In this document: piece by piece, positions 23,663-35,528 of the stretch
How the letters are laid out: each line of letters opens with the position of its first letter
How positions within the stretch are numbered: position 1 is the first letter of the stretch
NCBI GenBank assembly: GCA_019454045.1
Contig: SKCR01025350.1
Span: 310,001-374,000 of the forward strand
DNA from: Zanthoxylum bungeanum
Taxonomy: Eukaryota; Streptophyta; Magnoliopsida; Sapindales; Rutaceae
Direction: 5' to 3'
DNA: 64,000 bases
Notes under the pieces: model-generated
What the model was told of the DNA's origin: nothing
Database searches by the model: none
What the model saw: the letters and a program-made list of their open reading frames with translations, nothing else
Made by a program: the position numbers and the translations under genes

Positions 23663-24630
23663 TTAGGTGAATTTGAAAGGCACATCTTTCTCCAGAAGAT
23701 TGCACAAAGGTTTAGCAATCTTGGAGAAGTCTTTGATAAATCTCCTGTAAAAGTCTGCATGTCCGGGGAAACTACGAATCCCTTTGACAGATGTTGGTGG
23801 AGGTAGTTTTTCAATTATCTCAATCTTTACTTTGTCTACCTCGATTCCCTTTTGTGAAATCTGATGTCCCAGGACAATACCTTCATGCACCATGAAGTGG
23901 CATTTCTCCCAGTTGAGTACCAGGTTGGTATCTTCACACTTTTGTAACACATTTTTCCAGATTTTGTAAGCAATGGTCGAACGAGTCTCCAAACACAGAA
24001 AAATCATCCATTAAAACCTTCATAATTTGTTCCAGCATGTCTGAGAAGATGGCCATCATGCAACATTGAAATATGGCAGGAGCATTACATAGTCCAAAAG
24101 CAAAAGTACCATACGGGCATGTAAATGTGATTTTCTCCTGATCTTCTGGGGCGATGGCAATCTGATTGTACCCCGAGTATCCATCCAGAAAACAATGGAA
24201 CTCATGTCCCGCCAGTCTGTCTAACATTTGGTCAATGAATGGTAATGGAAAATGATTTTTCCTTGTTGCTTTGTTCAGCTTCCAGTAGTCCATGCATACT
24301 CTCCATCCAGTCACCATTCTTGTTGGAATCAGCTCGTTCTTTTCATTTGTGACTACAGTAATTCCTCTTTTCTTTGGCACATATTGCATAGGACTCACCC
24401 ACATGCTGTCAAAGATTAGGTAGATGATGCCGGCATCCAACAATTTGATAATTTCTTTCTTCATGACCTACTTCATGATTGGATTTAATCTCCATTGATG
24501 CTCCACTGTGGCTTTGTACTCATCATTCATTAGAATCTTGTGCATGCAAAATGATGGACTAATGCCTCAAATGTCTGCTATAGTCCAGCCAATGGATTTC
24601 TTGTGTTCTCGTAACACTCTCAACAAATTT
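23663..24630 (-). pseudogene. Reverse transcriptase of element A
   Basis: VEHQWRLNP near 24500, RVCMDYWKLNKATRK near 24290, CFLDGYSGYNQIAIAPEDQ near 24190 and the active site LMDDFSVFG near 24015. The stretch FAF-GLCNAP near 24100 lacks about four residues (usually RRMPF between them). A frame change near 23960 and stops at 24471 and 23634-23666 break the protein. Confidence 0.9.
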
Positions 24631-25740
24631 TATTCTTGTTCCAATGTTAGCGAACAAGAAATAATCACAGGTAACTCAGAAGAGTTTCCTAAGAATGCAT
24701 ACCTGAGATGGCTCGGAAGTAGCTTCAATTCCAGCTGTGGTGGTTCTTCAATCGAGGGCTTGATTTGCTCATTTTTCGGTAATTCCAAACTTTCCACATG
24801 TGGTGTCGATTTGAAGCGAAATGGTCTGTCAAGATAGTTGATACATTCCAGAATTTCATCATCTAGATCACTGTCAGTCATGTTGGTGATGCAAGCTTCA
24901 AGTTTATCCGTGGGAAGTGGCATTGCATCAATAACCTGAATGATACTATCTACAACATCAATTCTGAAATAATCCTCTTCATTTTCATCACTCGGGAATT
25001 TCATAGCTTTGAAAACATTAAAGGTAACTTCTTGGTCCTGCACTTTCATGGTTAGTTCTCATTTTTGTACATCAATGACAGTTCGACCTGTAGCCAAGAA
25101 TGGTCTCCCGATGATTATATGTTCATCATTGTCTTCTTCCATGTCAAGGATAATGAAATCTGCTGGGAGAATGAGTTTGTCGACTTTGACCAGCACATCT
25201 TCAACTACACCTCTTGGAAATGCGAGCGTTCTATCAACAAGTTGTAGAGAGATTGTGGTGGGCATTACTTCTCCAATCTGCAGTTTCCTATAAATTGAAA
25301 AAGACATCAAATTAACACTAGCACCTAAATCACACAAACCTTTACCGATGTAATGTTCTCCTATGGTGCATGGGATGGTGAAATTGCCAGGATCTTTCAA
25401 CTTTAGGGGAAATTTCCTCTGAATAATGGCGTTGTATTCTTCTATCAATACTATTGTCTCGTAATCTCCCAATCTCCGCTTTCGTGACAGAATGTCTTTC
25501 ATGAAATGGAATGTTGATATGCAACTTTTTGAAGACCTCCAAGAATCGAGCAAACTGCTTGTCCAGTTTATTTTTCTGAAGACGTTGTGGAAAAGGTGGA
25601 GGTGGAGTGAATCTTTCTCGATCTTTTTCCTTTACTTCTTTTTCCTCCATTTGTGGCTCTGCTTCATTGCTTTCTTTTGGAACTTCCTCAGCAGTTGCTT
25701 TGACTGAAACATCTTTGTTGATTTCAGTACCGCTTTTCAA
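24630..25740 (-). pseudogene. Gag C-terminus and protease of element A
   Basis: 25740-25560 holds an acidic and proline-rich gag tail (ERFTPPPPFPQRLQK). Protease follows, with GEHYIGKGLCDLGASVNLM near 25340, ADFIILDMEED near 25160 and IIIGRPFLATG near 25110. The protease-RT linker with SHLRYAFLGNSSELPVIIS ends near 24650. Frameshifts near 25500 and 25060 separate the parts. Confidence 0.88.
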
Positions 25741-26724
25741 GGTAATGGCTTGACATTGCTCTTTCCCTATATTCCTTGGATTTGGTTCTGTGTTGTTAGG
25801 AAGGTTTCCTTGCGGTCTGTAACTCTGAGCATTGGCCAGTTATCCTATTTCATTTTCCAGTGCCTTTATAGAAGCAGATTGGCTTTGAAACATAGCATCG
25901 TATGTTGCTTGTTGCTTTTTCAACAGGGCAAGTACTTCTGCTATTCCTGGTTCTTTTTCATACTCTTGGTCTTTGTTCTTCTGTTGGAATCCTGGTGGTG
26001 GATTGTTCTTTTGCCCTTAATTGTTACTCCATGCGAAATTGGGATGAGTCCTCCAACATGGCTTGTAGGTGTTAGAATATAGATTGTTCCACTATCTGTT
26101 GAAATTATTGACATAATTCATCGTCTCATCATGTTGGTTGTAAGATTCTGACTTTGGTGCTCCTCCATATGGTGAACTTGTGGATCCAGTTGGCCATTTC
26201 TTCAATTAGGTCCCAAGCCCGATCTTCTCCTTTTGCCATTAAAGCACCTCCAACAGCAGCATCAATTGTGGTTCTCATTAATCCAGAAAGTCCATTGTAG
26301 AAGGTTTGGACTTGTAGACATTTCGCAATCTCATGGTGAAGGCATTTTCTGAGCAAATCCTTGTATCTTTCCCAAGCTTCGCAGAGGGATTCTGAATCAT
26401 ATTGCACAAAGGATGTGATGTCATTCCTCAGCTTTTCAATTCTGGCTGGGGGAAAGTATTTTGCAATGAATTTGGTGGCTAGAGTGTTCCAAGTTGTGAT
26501 GGAACCAGTTGGTAGTGAGTGTAGCCAAGCCTTAGCTCTGTCTTTCAAAGAATATGGAAAAACACGCAGTCTCATAGCTTCTTCAACCGCTCAGTTGTAT
26601 TTGAAAGTGTTGTAAACTTCCAGGAAGTTGCTGATGTGGGCATTATGATCTTCAGTTGCATTTCCCCCAAATTGAACTGACTGATATATCATCTGAATAT
26701 ATGTTTTGATGTCACACGCATTTG
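25741..26724 (-). pseudogene. Gag of element A, main part
   Basis: MRLRVFPYSLKDRAKAWLHSLP (26575-26510), WERYKDLLRKC (about 26370) and FYNGLSGLMRTTIDAAVGG (about 26300) are typical Athila gag. The protein continues across the solo LTR to 28575-28817: removing 26725-28574 plus one ATTTG copy restores LLANACDIKT in frame. Confidence 0.88.
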
Positions 26725-28579
26725 TGATGAGTGGTAAATCTATCACTATTTCCCACTCATTTAACCTATATTTTGTATAGTTTCTTGATATTTGTGAATA
26801 TTTTGATGTGTTTTGTGTTATTTTGTAGATAAATAAAGTTTCAGGACATTCTGGAGGTGATTTGGAGCAAAACAGGAAAAATTGGCAAAAAGGGCAATTC
26901 GGTAATTTGGCCGCGTCGCGACACCAAGACCTTAAGCGTCGCGACGCCTAATCGCGCCGGTCATGCTAACATGCACCGAGGGACATGTGTTAGAATCTGA
27001 GAAACTGGACTTGCTAACGTGCGCTGACCTTGCTAACATGCATCGTGCCACGTGTCATCATCACAGAAGATCTACTAAAATGCGCCGTCTGCCACATGTC
27101 GAAATATCATTAGACCAAAGCAAGCGCGTGCCACGTGTCGAGTTTTCATTGGACCGAATCACCGGTGAATCACATGCTGCCACGTGTTAAACTCTCATTG
27201 GACCAATCCTAAACGCGTGCCACGTGTCAGATGTTCATTGGACCGAAAGCTCAGCAAATCACCGTGTGCCACGTGTCATCTTCTCATTGCACCACCTTTA
27301 CCACGTCACACGTGTCATCGCTAGATTCTACCGACATATCACGCGTGGTCAACCCGCATGGACCAAAACCGCGTGCCAGCGTCGCTACGCTGGGACCTTT
27401 GGCGTCGCGACGCTGGTTCCAGAAAATGCCTATAAATTCAGGCCTTCACCACTTCATTTGGTGTGCTTTCCTTGGAAGCGTTTCCCTGTTTTTAGAGGAT
27501 TGCATCTATTTTGTATATATAAATAATATTTTTAATTATGTATTTTAATTTTCAGTAATAGTAATAGTAGTTCTTCTTCTTCTCTTTTCTTTTATGTTTA
27601 GCAGTTAATTTTCGCTGGGGTAAAAGGTGAAACCTTTAATATCAGACTTTATGTGACAGATAATTACCGCCTATATGGCTGGTGTAATTGGACCAAATGG
27701 ATTACCGCCTATATGGCTGGTTTTAAATGTTTAACATTATTAATTCCTGAGAAAGCAGAACATAAAATAATTTATATATTATAATAAGTGAGATTCCTAG
27801 ATAAGAAATATTAAATGTGGATCCTCTAACCCCAGCATTTTATTTTTATTCTAGGGAAGTGATGAAATACAATATCCACACACTTAATAATTGATTTTCT
27901 TTTTATGGGTAATTCTTTAGTTTGTTTATTGAGTCTTAAGCTTAATGCTTCTTGTTGTCTGATCACCAATAAGATTGATGTGGTAAACTTAAAATGAACT
28001 AGACATAGGGATTTTAGGTTTCAGCCTTAGATTCAATAGCCCACGATCTTCCTTGAGGATAGATAACCCTTTAATAGATTTCCTTACAGGATAGACATAT
28101 ACCTATCGGGCGGGGGTAGCCACAATTGGAACTTAATCTTAATGAATCTAGGTAATTTGGTTGACATAGACATATGGTTCAATTGGGTTATACTGGGTAT
28201 TTGCGTCTGACCATCGGAAGAGGCTTTTACATATTTTCGTGTTCCAGGTTAGCAAATTAATTTATTACACATAAATAAGAGAATCAATTCATCTTTATAA
28301 TAATATTGTGTGGAGTCAAAACCCTAGATCCTTGAGTCTTTTCTTTTATTTTCCTTAGTATTTTCTTTTGAGTCTGTTTTTATTTTATTTTGCAAAACCA
28401 CATTCAACCAACCTAAAGCAATCAATTCCTTTCTCCCTATAATTAGATACCTGTAAATAAATAGATTCAATAATTAATAACAACAGTAGGAATTAAGTCC
28501 TCGTGGGATCGATATTTTTATACTACTTGAACGATACGTACGCTTGCGTTATACGTGTGTGTTTATGCCGGTCAATTTG
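26720..28579 (+). mobile_element. Solo LTR (F) of the A/B/C family in gag of element A
   Basis: LTR body 26725-28574, beginning TGATGAGTGG and ending CCGGTCA, plus orientation, flanked by ATTTG at 26720-26724 and 28575-28579. No internal sequence remains, so it is the product of LTR-LTR recombination after insertion. It has GCGTCGCGACGC-like palindromes at both ends of an array of CACGTGTCA boxes (about 26915-27415), TATAAATT at 27431-27438, and CCGCCTATATGGCTGGT repeats at 27668-27722. Confidence 0.95.
27431..27438 (+). promoter_or_regulatory. TATA box in solo LTR F
   Basis: GCCTATAAATTC, directly downstream of paired GTCGC motifs, as in B and C. Confidence 0.6.
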
Positions 28580-28817
28580 CTAGTAAGGGAGGAAGTACAA
28601 TACATGAAATGAAGCCGTCAACCACCGAAATAGTTCTGTCTAGAATGGGAATTGGTGTTGCAACTTCCAAAGGTTCAGGTTCCATGTTGATGATTGTTTC
28701 TTGGCCTTCTCGTCTTTCCCTTCTCAACTGTCTGATAGTTCTTTCAATTTCTGGGTCAAGCGGACGGATTTCAAAGCTTCTGGTTCGTCTCATGTAGTGT
28801 CTGAGAACCTGAAACAC
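28575..28817 (-). pseudogene. Gag N-terminus of element A
   Basis: MRRTRSFEIRPLDPEIERTI... then MEPEPLEVATPIPILDRT, open across the piece and continuing at 26724. It is more complete than the copy in C, where the first 20 codons are frameshifted. Confidence 0.85.
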
Positions 28818-28853
28818 GAGAAAATAAAAATAATAAGTAAAAACAAATTAGAC

Positions 28854-28989
28854 ACAAGTAAAAGTATCTAACCCCAAAATTAATAGTAAAAGATAAATAA
28901 GTCCCCGGCAACAGCGCCAAAACAAGTAAAAGTATCTAACCCCAAAATTAATAGTAAAAGATAAATAAGTCCCCGGCAACAGCGCCAAA
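28854..28989 (-). repeat. 68-bp tandem duplication carrying two tRNA-Asp primer sites
   Basis: Two near-identical 68 bp units starting at 28854 and 28922. Each contains the complement of TGGCGCTGTTGCCGGGGA (28902-28919 and 28970-28987), one mismatch from the tRNA-Asp primer site used by Athila elements. The second copy is next to the 5' LTR. Confidence 0.9.
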
Positions 28990-28993
28990 AACT

Positions 28994-29503
28994 TGATCGG
29001 CGTGATCACAAACGTATAATGCAAGCGCACGTATCGCTCAAGTAGTATAAAAAGTATCGATCCCATGAGGACTTAATACCTAAGCTATTAATTTATTAAG
29101 CCAAATGTTTACGAGTATCTAATAGAATGGTTGTTGATTGGATGATGATTTTAAACTAAATCAAGTAAATAAAATATTACAATGTAAATTAAAGGAAAAT
29201 TCAATATTATTAAACTATCTAGGGTTGTGAATCCTTCCAATATCTTTTAAAGATGAAGTGGTTATCTCATGTTTGTTCAATATATTAGTTTATTCACCTG
29301 GAACACGAAATTATGCAAAAACCTCTGTCGATGGTGAGATGCAAATACCCAGTGTAACCTAATTAATCATATGTCAATGTTAATCAAGTTACCTGAATTC
29401 ATTAAGAATAAGTTCCAATTGTGGCTACCCCGCCCGACAGTTATATGTCTATCCTTGAAGGAAATCTATTAAGGGGTATCTAATACTTAAGGAGATCGTG
29501 GGC
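28994..29503 (-). repeat. 5' LTR of element A, left part
   Basis: Starts TGATCGGCG next to the primer site and is cut at 29503 by element B; it continues at 37435. Confidence 0.92.
29499..29503. repeat. Target-site duplication TGGGC for element B, left copy
   Basis: Matches TGGGC at 37430-37434. Confidence 0.9.
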
Positions 29504-31370
29504 TGATGAGTGGTATTTATATCACTATTTCCCACTCATTTGACTTAATATTTTGTATAGTTTCTCGGGTTGTGCGAACATTTTGATGTGTTTTATTATT
29601 ATTTTACAGATAAATAAAGTTTGGGAAGCATTGGAAGCAATTTGGGGCCAAAACAGTGAAAAATGATGAAAATGGGCATTTTTGTAATTTGGCCGCGTCG
29701 CGACGCGCAAACTGCCTGCGTCGCGACGCCCAACATACGCCACACCATGCTAACATGCGCCGGGTCCACGTGTCAAAATCTGAGAAAATTGACTTGCTAA
29801 CGTGCGCAATGCCACGTGTCATCATCACAGAGGATCTACTAACATGCGACGGGACACTTGTCACAAACCTATGGTGCCGACACTCCGCGTGACATGTGTC
29901 ATCTTCTGATTGGACCGAATCATCCGCGAATCACCTTCTGCCACGTGTCAAGCTATCATTGGATCGAGCTTTACCGCGTGCCACATGTCAGCTTCGTATT
30001 GCACCGTCTCACCGCGTGACACGTGTTATCACCATATTGCACCGACGAAATGCGCGTTGTCAAACCGCGTAGACCGAAAACGTGTCTCGGCGTCGCGACG
30101 CCAAGACCTTTAGCGTCGCGACGCCCACCCCAACTCTTGCCTATAAATTGAGCTCATCTCATTTCATTTCTTTTGTGCTTTCCTTAGGATTTTTTCACTG
30201 ATTTCATAGGAAGCATCTAGTTTTGTAAATTATTGTAATATTAAAATTATGTATTTTTATTTTTAGTTTTTATTACATCATTTTATTTATTTACTTTATG
30301 TTTTGTATATATAATTATCTAGGTAAATCTCACTTAATTATAATTTATAAATTATAATTTAACTAGATTAATTAATGTCAGACTTTATTACCGCCTATAT
30401 GGTCGGTCTAAATATAAATTACTTTACCGCCTATATGGCTAGTTTTTATGTGACAGATAATTACTGCCTACATGGCTGATGTAATTGGACTAAATGGATT
30501 ACCGCCTATATCGCTGGTTTTAAATGTTTAACATTATTAATTCTTAAGAAAGCAGAATATAAAATAATTTATATTTTATAATAAGTGAGATTCCTAGATA
30601 AGAAATATTAAATGTGGATCCTCTAACCCCCAGCATTTTATTTTTATTCTAGGGAAGTGATGAAACACAATATTACTAGGCTTAATAATTGATTTAATTA
30701 TTTATTGGGTAATTCTTTAGTTTGTTATTGAGTCTTAAGCTTAATGCTTCTTGTTGTCTGATCACCAATAAGATTGATGTGGTAAACTTAAAATGAACTA
30801 GAAATAGGGATTTTAGGTTTCAGCCTTAGACTTAATAGCCCACGATCTTCCTTGAGGATAGATAACCCTTTAATAGATTTCCTTACAGGATAGACATAAA
30901 CCTGTCGGGCGGGGGTAGCCATAATTGGAACTTAATCTTAATGAATCCAGGTAATTTGGTTGACATAGACATATGGTTCAATTGGGTTATACTGGGTATT
31001 TGCATCTGACCATCGACAGAGGCTTTTGCATATCTTCGTGTTCCAGGTTAGCAAACTAATTTATTACACATATATAAGAAAATTAATTCATCTTTATATT
31101 AATATTGTGTGGAGTCACAACCCTAGATCTTTGAGTTCTTTTTTATTTTCCTTAGTATTTTCTTTTGAGTCTGTTTTTATTTTATTTAGCAAAAGCACAT
31201 TCAACCAACCAAAAGCAATCATTCTCTTCTCCCTATAATTAAATACCTGTAAATAAATAGTATCAATAATTAGTAACAACAGTAGGAATTAAGTCCTCAT
31301 GGGATCGATATTTTTATACTACTTGAACGATACGTGCGCTTGCGTTATACGTATGTGTTTACGCCGGTCA
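29504..31370 (+). repeat. 5' LTR of element B
   Basis: TGATGAGTGG...GCCGGTCA. It contains GCGTCGCGACGC palindromes (about 29695, 29722, 30090 and 30113) around a CACGTGTCA array, TATAAATT at 30142-30149, and CCGCCTATATGG repeats at 30390-30515. Confidence 0.95.
30142..30149 (+). promoter_or_regulatory. TATA box in element B 5' LTR
   Basis: GCCTATAAATTGAGC lies about 20 bp downstream of a GCGTCGCGACGC palindrome; repeated at 36167-36174 in the 3' LTR. Confidence 0.65.
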
Positions 31371-31376
31371 AGTTTT

Positions 31377-31394
31377 TGGCGCCGTTGCCAGTGA
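31377..31394 (+). other. Primer binding site of element B, tRNA-Asp type
   Basis: TGGCGCCGTTGCCAGTGA, six bases after the LTR. It matches the tRNA-Asp end for 14 bases and then differs (AGTGA versus GGGGA). Confidence 0.8.
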
Positions 31395-31676
31395 CTTATT
31401 TTTCTTGAGTTATTAATTTTGAAGCTATCTAATTTACTTGTATCTAATTTTCTTTATTTTTATCTGTAATTTTTTATTTCTTTCTTTTGTTTTCATGTGG
31501 TTGAAAAATGGAACATTATTGGGAGATTGAGAGATCACGAGCTTTACTAGAAGAAGATACACCCCAAATCTGGGAGCAACAGTCTGGTTTTCTGAGGCCT
31601 GTTGTCCAGCCCAACAATTATCACCTGATGTCAGAATCAAGCAATACTACATTTTCTCATCAAACGAAATGGGGAG

Positions 31677-32777
31677 ATGTGTGATTTGTGTGGTAACCAC
31701 CCGAGCAATCAATGTATATACCTTTCAGAGTGGCAGAATTTTCGGAATCATTCAAGGTACGAAGAACCATCATACTTTCCATCTTATCCACCATCCATCT
31801 ATGATTTTCATCAAGAACCAGAACCATCAGAGGAAGATCAGATGGTTGACATGCTCAAAGATTGGTTCAAGAAACAAGATGAAAAGTTGGATACAATGCT
31901 TGAATCAGTCCAGAATCAATTCGAAAGTATTCGGAGACAATCAGCTTCCATTCAGAGACTGACAGAACAAACGAGACAATTAACAGAAAATCAGAGCTAC
32001 ATACCTCAAAGAGAATTTTCAGATGACACTGATGAAGCCTTTGAATACCAAGCATTTCACGATGACACTTTGGCAAAGGAGGAGGCTGAGCAGAATCAGG
32101 AATCTGAGGTATCAGTTCTGGAGCCCAAACCAACAGAATCTCGATTTGATTTTTATTATTCTGACTCTGACGAGGATGAAGAAGATGAGCTATTTGTACC
32201 AACTGCACCAACGAATGAGGATGAAACTTTCCATCCTCAAAATGAAGATCTTGGAGATTGCTTTGCACTAATGTTTGAAGACGAGCTACCTGAGCCAGAC
32301 ATATCAGAGGATGAAGACCTAAAATTTGACATTTCTTTACATCCTCAGGGTGACACTTATGGAGCATGCATTTCACAGATGACAGATGAAGAATTGAATG
32401 CGGAAATCCTAAAATACATATGTGAAGAAAAGGTGGAGCAAGAAGCAGAGCAAATAGAGGAGCAACAATTTGACCAAATTGTAGATCTCAGGCATTCAGG
32501 AGAAACATCACTGTTTTGGGGAGTACAGATCAAAAACATCACCCAGAAGCTTGACAGAATGAAACTTCCATTCAAAGTCAAGCACCATACGAGACCTCCT
32601 GATTTTCTTTCTTTCTTTTCAGGAATTACTGGAGCGACAAAGATTAAAAAGGTGGCACGAGCACTGAATGGGACAAAACTATTTTTGCCACCTTACCGTT
32701 GGAAGAGACCCTTCAAAAGCAACGTGTATGGAAATGTCTTTAATCGGACATCCAAAACGACGCTGAAACCTCCTTGA
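31677..32777 (+). CDS. Gag-derived acidic protein of element B
   Basis: A 366-codon uninterrupted ORF. Residues 1-12 read MCDLCGNHPSNQC, resembling the zinc-knuckle end of Athila gag. Residues about 45-110 are a heptad-like segment (VDMLKDWFKKQDEKLDTML...RQLTENQSY) like the gag coiled segment also seen in C near 42900-43020. Residues 115-270 are very acidic (DSDEDEEDELF and similar). The last 60 residues are basic and aromatic (PPDFLSFFSGITGATKIKK). I see no enzyme motif. Upstream, 31508-31676 keeps gag-like text in another frame, so this ORF may start inside an older gag. Whether it is translated is unknown. Confidence 0.55.
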   Translation: MCDLCGNHPSNQCIYLSEWQNFRNHSRYEEPSYFPSYPPSIYDFHQEPEPSEEDQMVDMLKDWFKKQDEKLDTMLESVQNQFESIRRQSASIQRLTEQTRQLTENQSYIPQREFSDDTDEAFEYQAFHDDTLAKEEAEQNQESEVSVLEPKPTESRFDFYYSDSDEDEEDELFVPTAPTNEDETFHPQNEDLGDCFALMFEDELPEPDISEDEDLKFDISLHPQGDTYGACISQMTDEELNAEILKYICEEKVEQEAEQIEEQQFDQIVDLRHSGETSLFWGVQIKNITQKLDRMKLPFKVKHHTRPPDFLSFFSGITGATKIKKVARALNGTKLFLPPYRWKRPFKSNVYGNVFNRTSKTTLKPP

Positions 32778-34132
32778 CAGATAGATTTCAGTCACGTCTG
32801 GCTGAAGATGAAAAATTTAGCGCTAGCAGGGAGGCAACCCATGCAATAATTTTAATTATTTATTTTATTTTGTGTATACATGTTGTAGAATTATTTTTTA
32901 TTTTGTGTTATTTTTGCAGGAAAAATTAAAAATGGAATTTTTCAGGACAAAGCAAGCCAGTGCAAGCGGGATTTTCAATAAAATAAATTTGACAAAATCG
33001 TGGGGATATAAAGTTAATCCAGTAAAGACGGCCAAGTAATGAGTCAGCTCTTGAGACGCGTCCTAGTGGATTTATTCGTCGAAAGACTTGATTTTGCCAC
33101 AAAAAAAAAATCATGCGTCGCGACACCAGAGCCTAAACACGGAACCCTAACCCTAAAACAACTGAACGTCGCGACTCAAGGAAAAATTCAGCGTCGCGAC
33201 GCTGGATCGATTACAGGTCAAAAATGGCAGCCGCCGAAACAGATCTCATTTTCTCTTCAAACAAAAACATTTTCCTCTGAAGAACCAGCAACCACCTCAG
33301 CCATAGCCGAAAGAAACCAACCCAAGACCAAGCTGAAACACCTTTTGCCGAACACCATCACTGCCATCTTCACTGAGTCACCGAGCCACTACCAAGAGCC
33401 ACCGTGACCAGACTGAGAGCCACAGTCGAAGCCAACCACCGTCGAACCAGCAACAACCGTGACCGAGCCAAAATCAGCCGAGACCGATCCACCACCGAGA
33501 ACCATTGAACCACTGACAACTTGCCGATTTTGAACCAGCACGAGTCACTGCTAAGGCCAAAAGCCGAACCACCAGCCGAGATTCGTCGTACCACCACCGT
33601 AAATCACTACCGAGACTCACAATCGATTCATTGCCGAGCATTTTCAGATCGGGTTTTTCAGACACCCATTCTCCATCTCAACCCACAGCCGAGACCACTC
33701 AATCACAATACCACAGCCGAGACACTCATTCTCCATCTCAACCCACGGCTGAGACCCTTCATCTTCAAATCCGGTTCTTCAAAGCCAAAAGATCATCATT
33801 CAAAGACCAACATCGTGAGTGGTAAAATCATTCTTCACTCTTCATTATCTTTTAAATTTCCGAATTTACAAATGGGGATAGCCGAAAATTGTAAGAGTTT
33901 GTGGTTGATTAATTTTGTTGAAATTGGAGGGTTGTGAACTTGGAAGTTTGGCAGTGAGTAATTGGCGGATTTCTGATTTGAGGATTGACTGATCGATTGA
34001 ATTTCATAGAATTGGGGGCGAAGTTTGACATTGTTGTGATTTTTGAAGTGTTAGTTTTATGGTGAATTTGGGGAAATTTTGAGTTTTTAGAGGAGATTCT
34101 GTCAAAATTTTTACTGAAAAAATGGTCAGATA

Positions 34133-34206
34133 GCGATCGTGGTAAGAAGCTAAATTGGACACAGATCTTAATCGGTAATTTTTCCTGTAAAATTTCAGCT
34201 AACTAG
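34133..34206 (+). pseudogene. LOG 3'-end relic in element B
   Basis: GCGATCGTGGTAAGAAGC...CAGATCTTAATCGGTAATTT aligns with the last codons and 3' flank of LOG in A (20241-20290) and C (45788-45862), including the following ATTTCAGCTAACYAGGTA. Nothing of the LOG body is left. This shows that B descends from a LOG-carrying ancestor. Confidence 0.7.
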
Positions 34207-34240
34207 GTATTATCTTCTAAACTCTTCTTCTACTGTTTAA

Positions 34241-34278
34241 GACATTGAGGACAATGTCTCATTTAGGTTTGGGGGAGG
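34241..34278 (+). other. Hairpin and internal polypurine tract in B
   Basis: GACATTGAGGACAATGTC (7 bp stem) followed by TTTGGGGGAGG. The same pair is at 45893-45930 in C. It may be a second plus-strand priming site. Confidence 0.55.
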
Positions 34279-35528
34279 AAATTAGTTGATTAGTATCTTG
34301 ATTTTAGTTGTGTGTTATTTTTATTTTTAGTCCAAATTTTTTTCGAAAAATACAAAAAATTGAAATTTTTTTAAAATTTACAAAAATATTTGCGTTTTTG
34401 TTTTTATTTTGACTAAAAAGGTGAAATTGGTAAGAGATAGCTGAGTAACGAGTTTCCACTCCTGAGACGTATTTAAACCTATTTCGGAACAAGTTAATTT
34501 TTGTTTATTTCTTTTTGAATTATTAATTTGTAAATTCTCCATAATACTGACAAAAATTGATCTTCATATGCTCAGTTAGCAGGTATTATCAACATGCATA
34601 GTAACATACGGACATGAGCTATAATTGAAAAGTTTGTAATATTCAGTGCTCTAGTTTAATTGGAGGAAGCATCTCAAAAAGTGATGGAGTAAAAAAAAAA
34701 GTCTGAGATCCGAGTTATTAAGTCTGTAAGGGTGTTTTAACACCTAGTGCCCTAAAGCCAACTGGTTTGGGAGTCACTGGCCCAAAGCTCGCTACATGGA
34801 TCAAGGATGTTGCAAAAATATATATATCTGAAGTCTGAGTAAATAAGTCTGTATGGGTGTCTTAACATCTGGTGCCCTAAAGCCAACTGGTTTGGTAGCC
34901 ACCGACCTAATACTCGCTACATAGATGGAAGATATTGTATATAAATCAAAAATCAAAAATCAAAAATCAAAAATCAAAAATCAAAAATCAAAAATCAAAG
35001 AAAAAATCAGAAAAAATCAGAAAAATTATTCCATTGCTGCAAAAAGGTGTGAATTCTGATAAAACTTTAGAACAAAAATATTATTCTCTTATCAACTACA
35101 CTTGTGACTGTTGTGGGTAAAAATGAGTTGTTTAATATTTTGTTGGTTGTGTATATGGAGAATGGTAAAAATAATCGGAGAATTTACTTATTCGGTAATT
35201 TAGAAAGAAATAAAACAACTAGTAACTTGGAGTAGAAATTTCACCTGATTAGTCACTAACTTCTTTATTCTCTTTTCGCTTGACTTTTTGCTTTTGTGTG
35301 CATTAGTTTCACTACCTTTTTACTTTTGTAAAATGTTTGTGGGTATCATTGCTGTAAACCCTCATGAGACTACAAGTCGTCCACTAGGGACACCTATGGG
35401 TTTAAAGGCTTGTTGCATAAGCTAAATGCAACCGTGATCCCTACGAAAATGGCTTAGTTAATTTTATTTTTATGTTATTTTATTTTGTGTTTTGCTCGAG
35501 GACTAGCAAAATATTAGGTTTTGTGGTG

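Larger units (their letters stand above)
32778..35513 (+). other. 3' non-coding region of element B
   Basis: 2.7 kb with no supported gene. It has GTCGCGAC words at 33117, 33170 and 33193 like those of the LTR; a proline-, threonine- and serine-biased stretch (33240-33830) that reads as short ORFs on several frames; a LOG 3'-end relic (34133-34206); a hairpin plus internal purine tract (34241-34278); a duplicated block of about 130 bp (34710-34935); and an AAAATCA microsatellite (34947-35005). Confidence 0.7.

Noticed and set aside
33143..33160. Telomere-like CCCTAACCCTAAAA
   Set aside because: Only two units within element B; no array.
33521..33937. 138-codon ORF and neighbours in the B 3' region
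   Set aside because: Repetitive Thr/Pro/Ser text open in several frames at once; no conserved partner in A or C.
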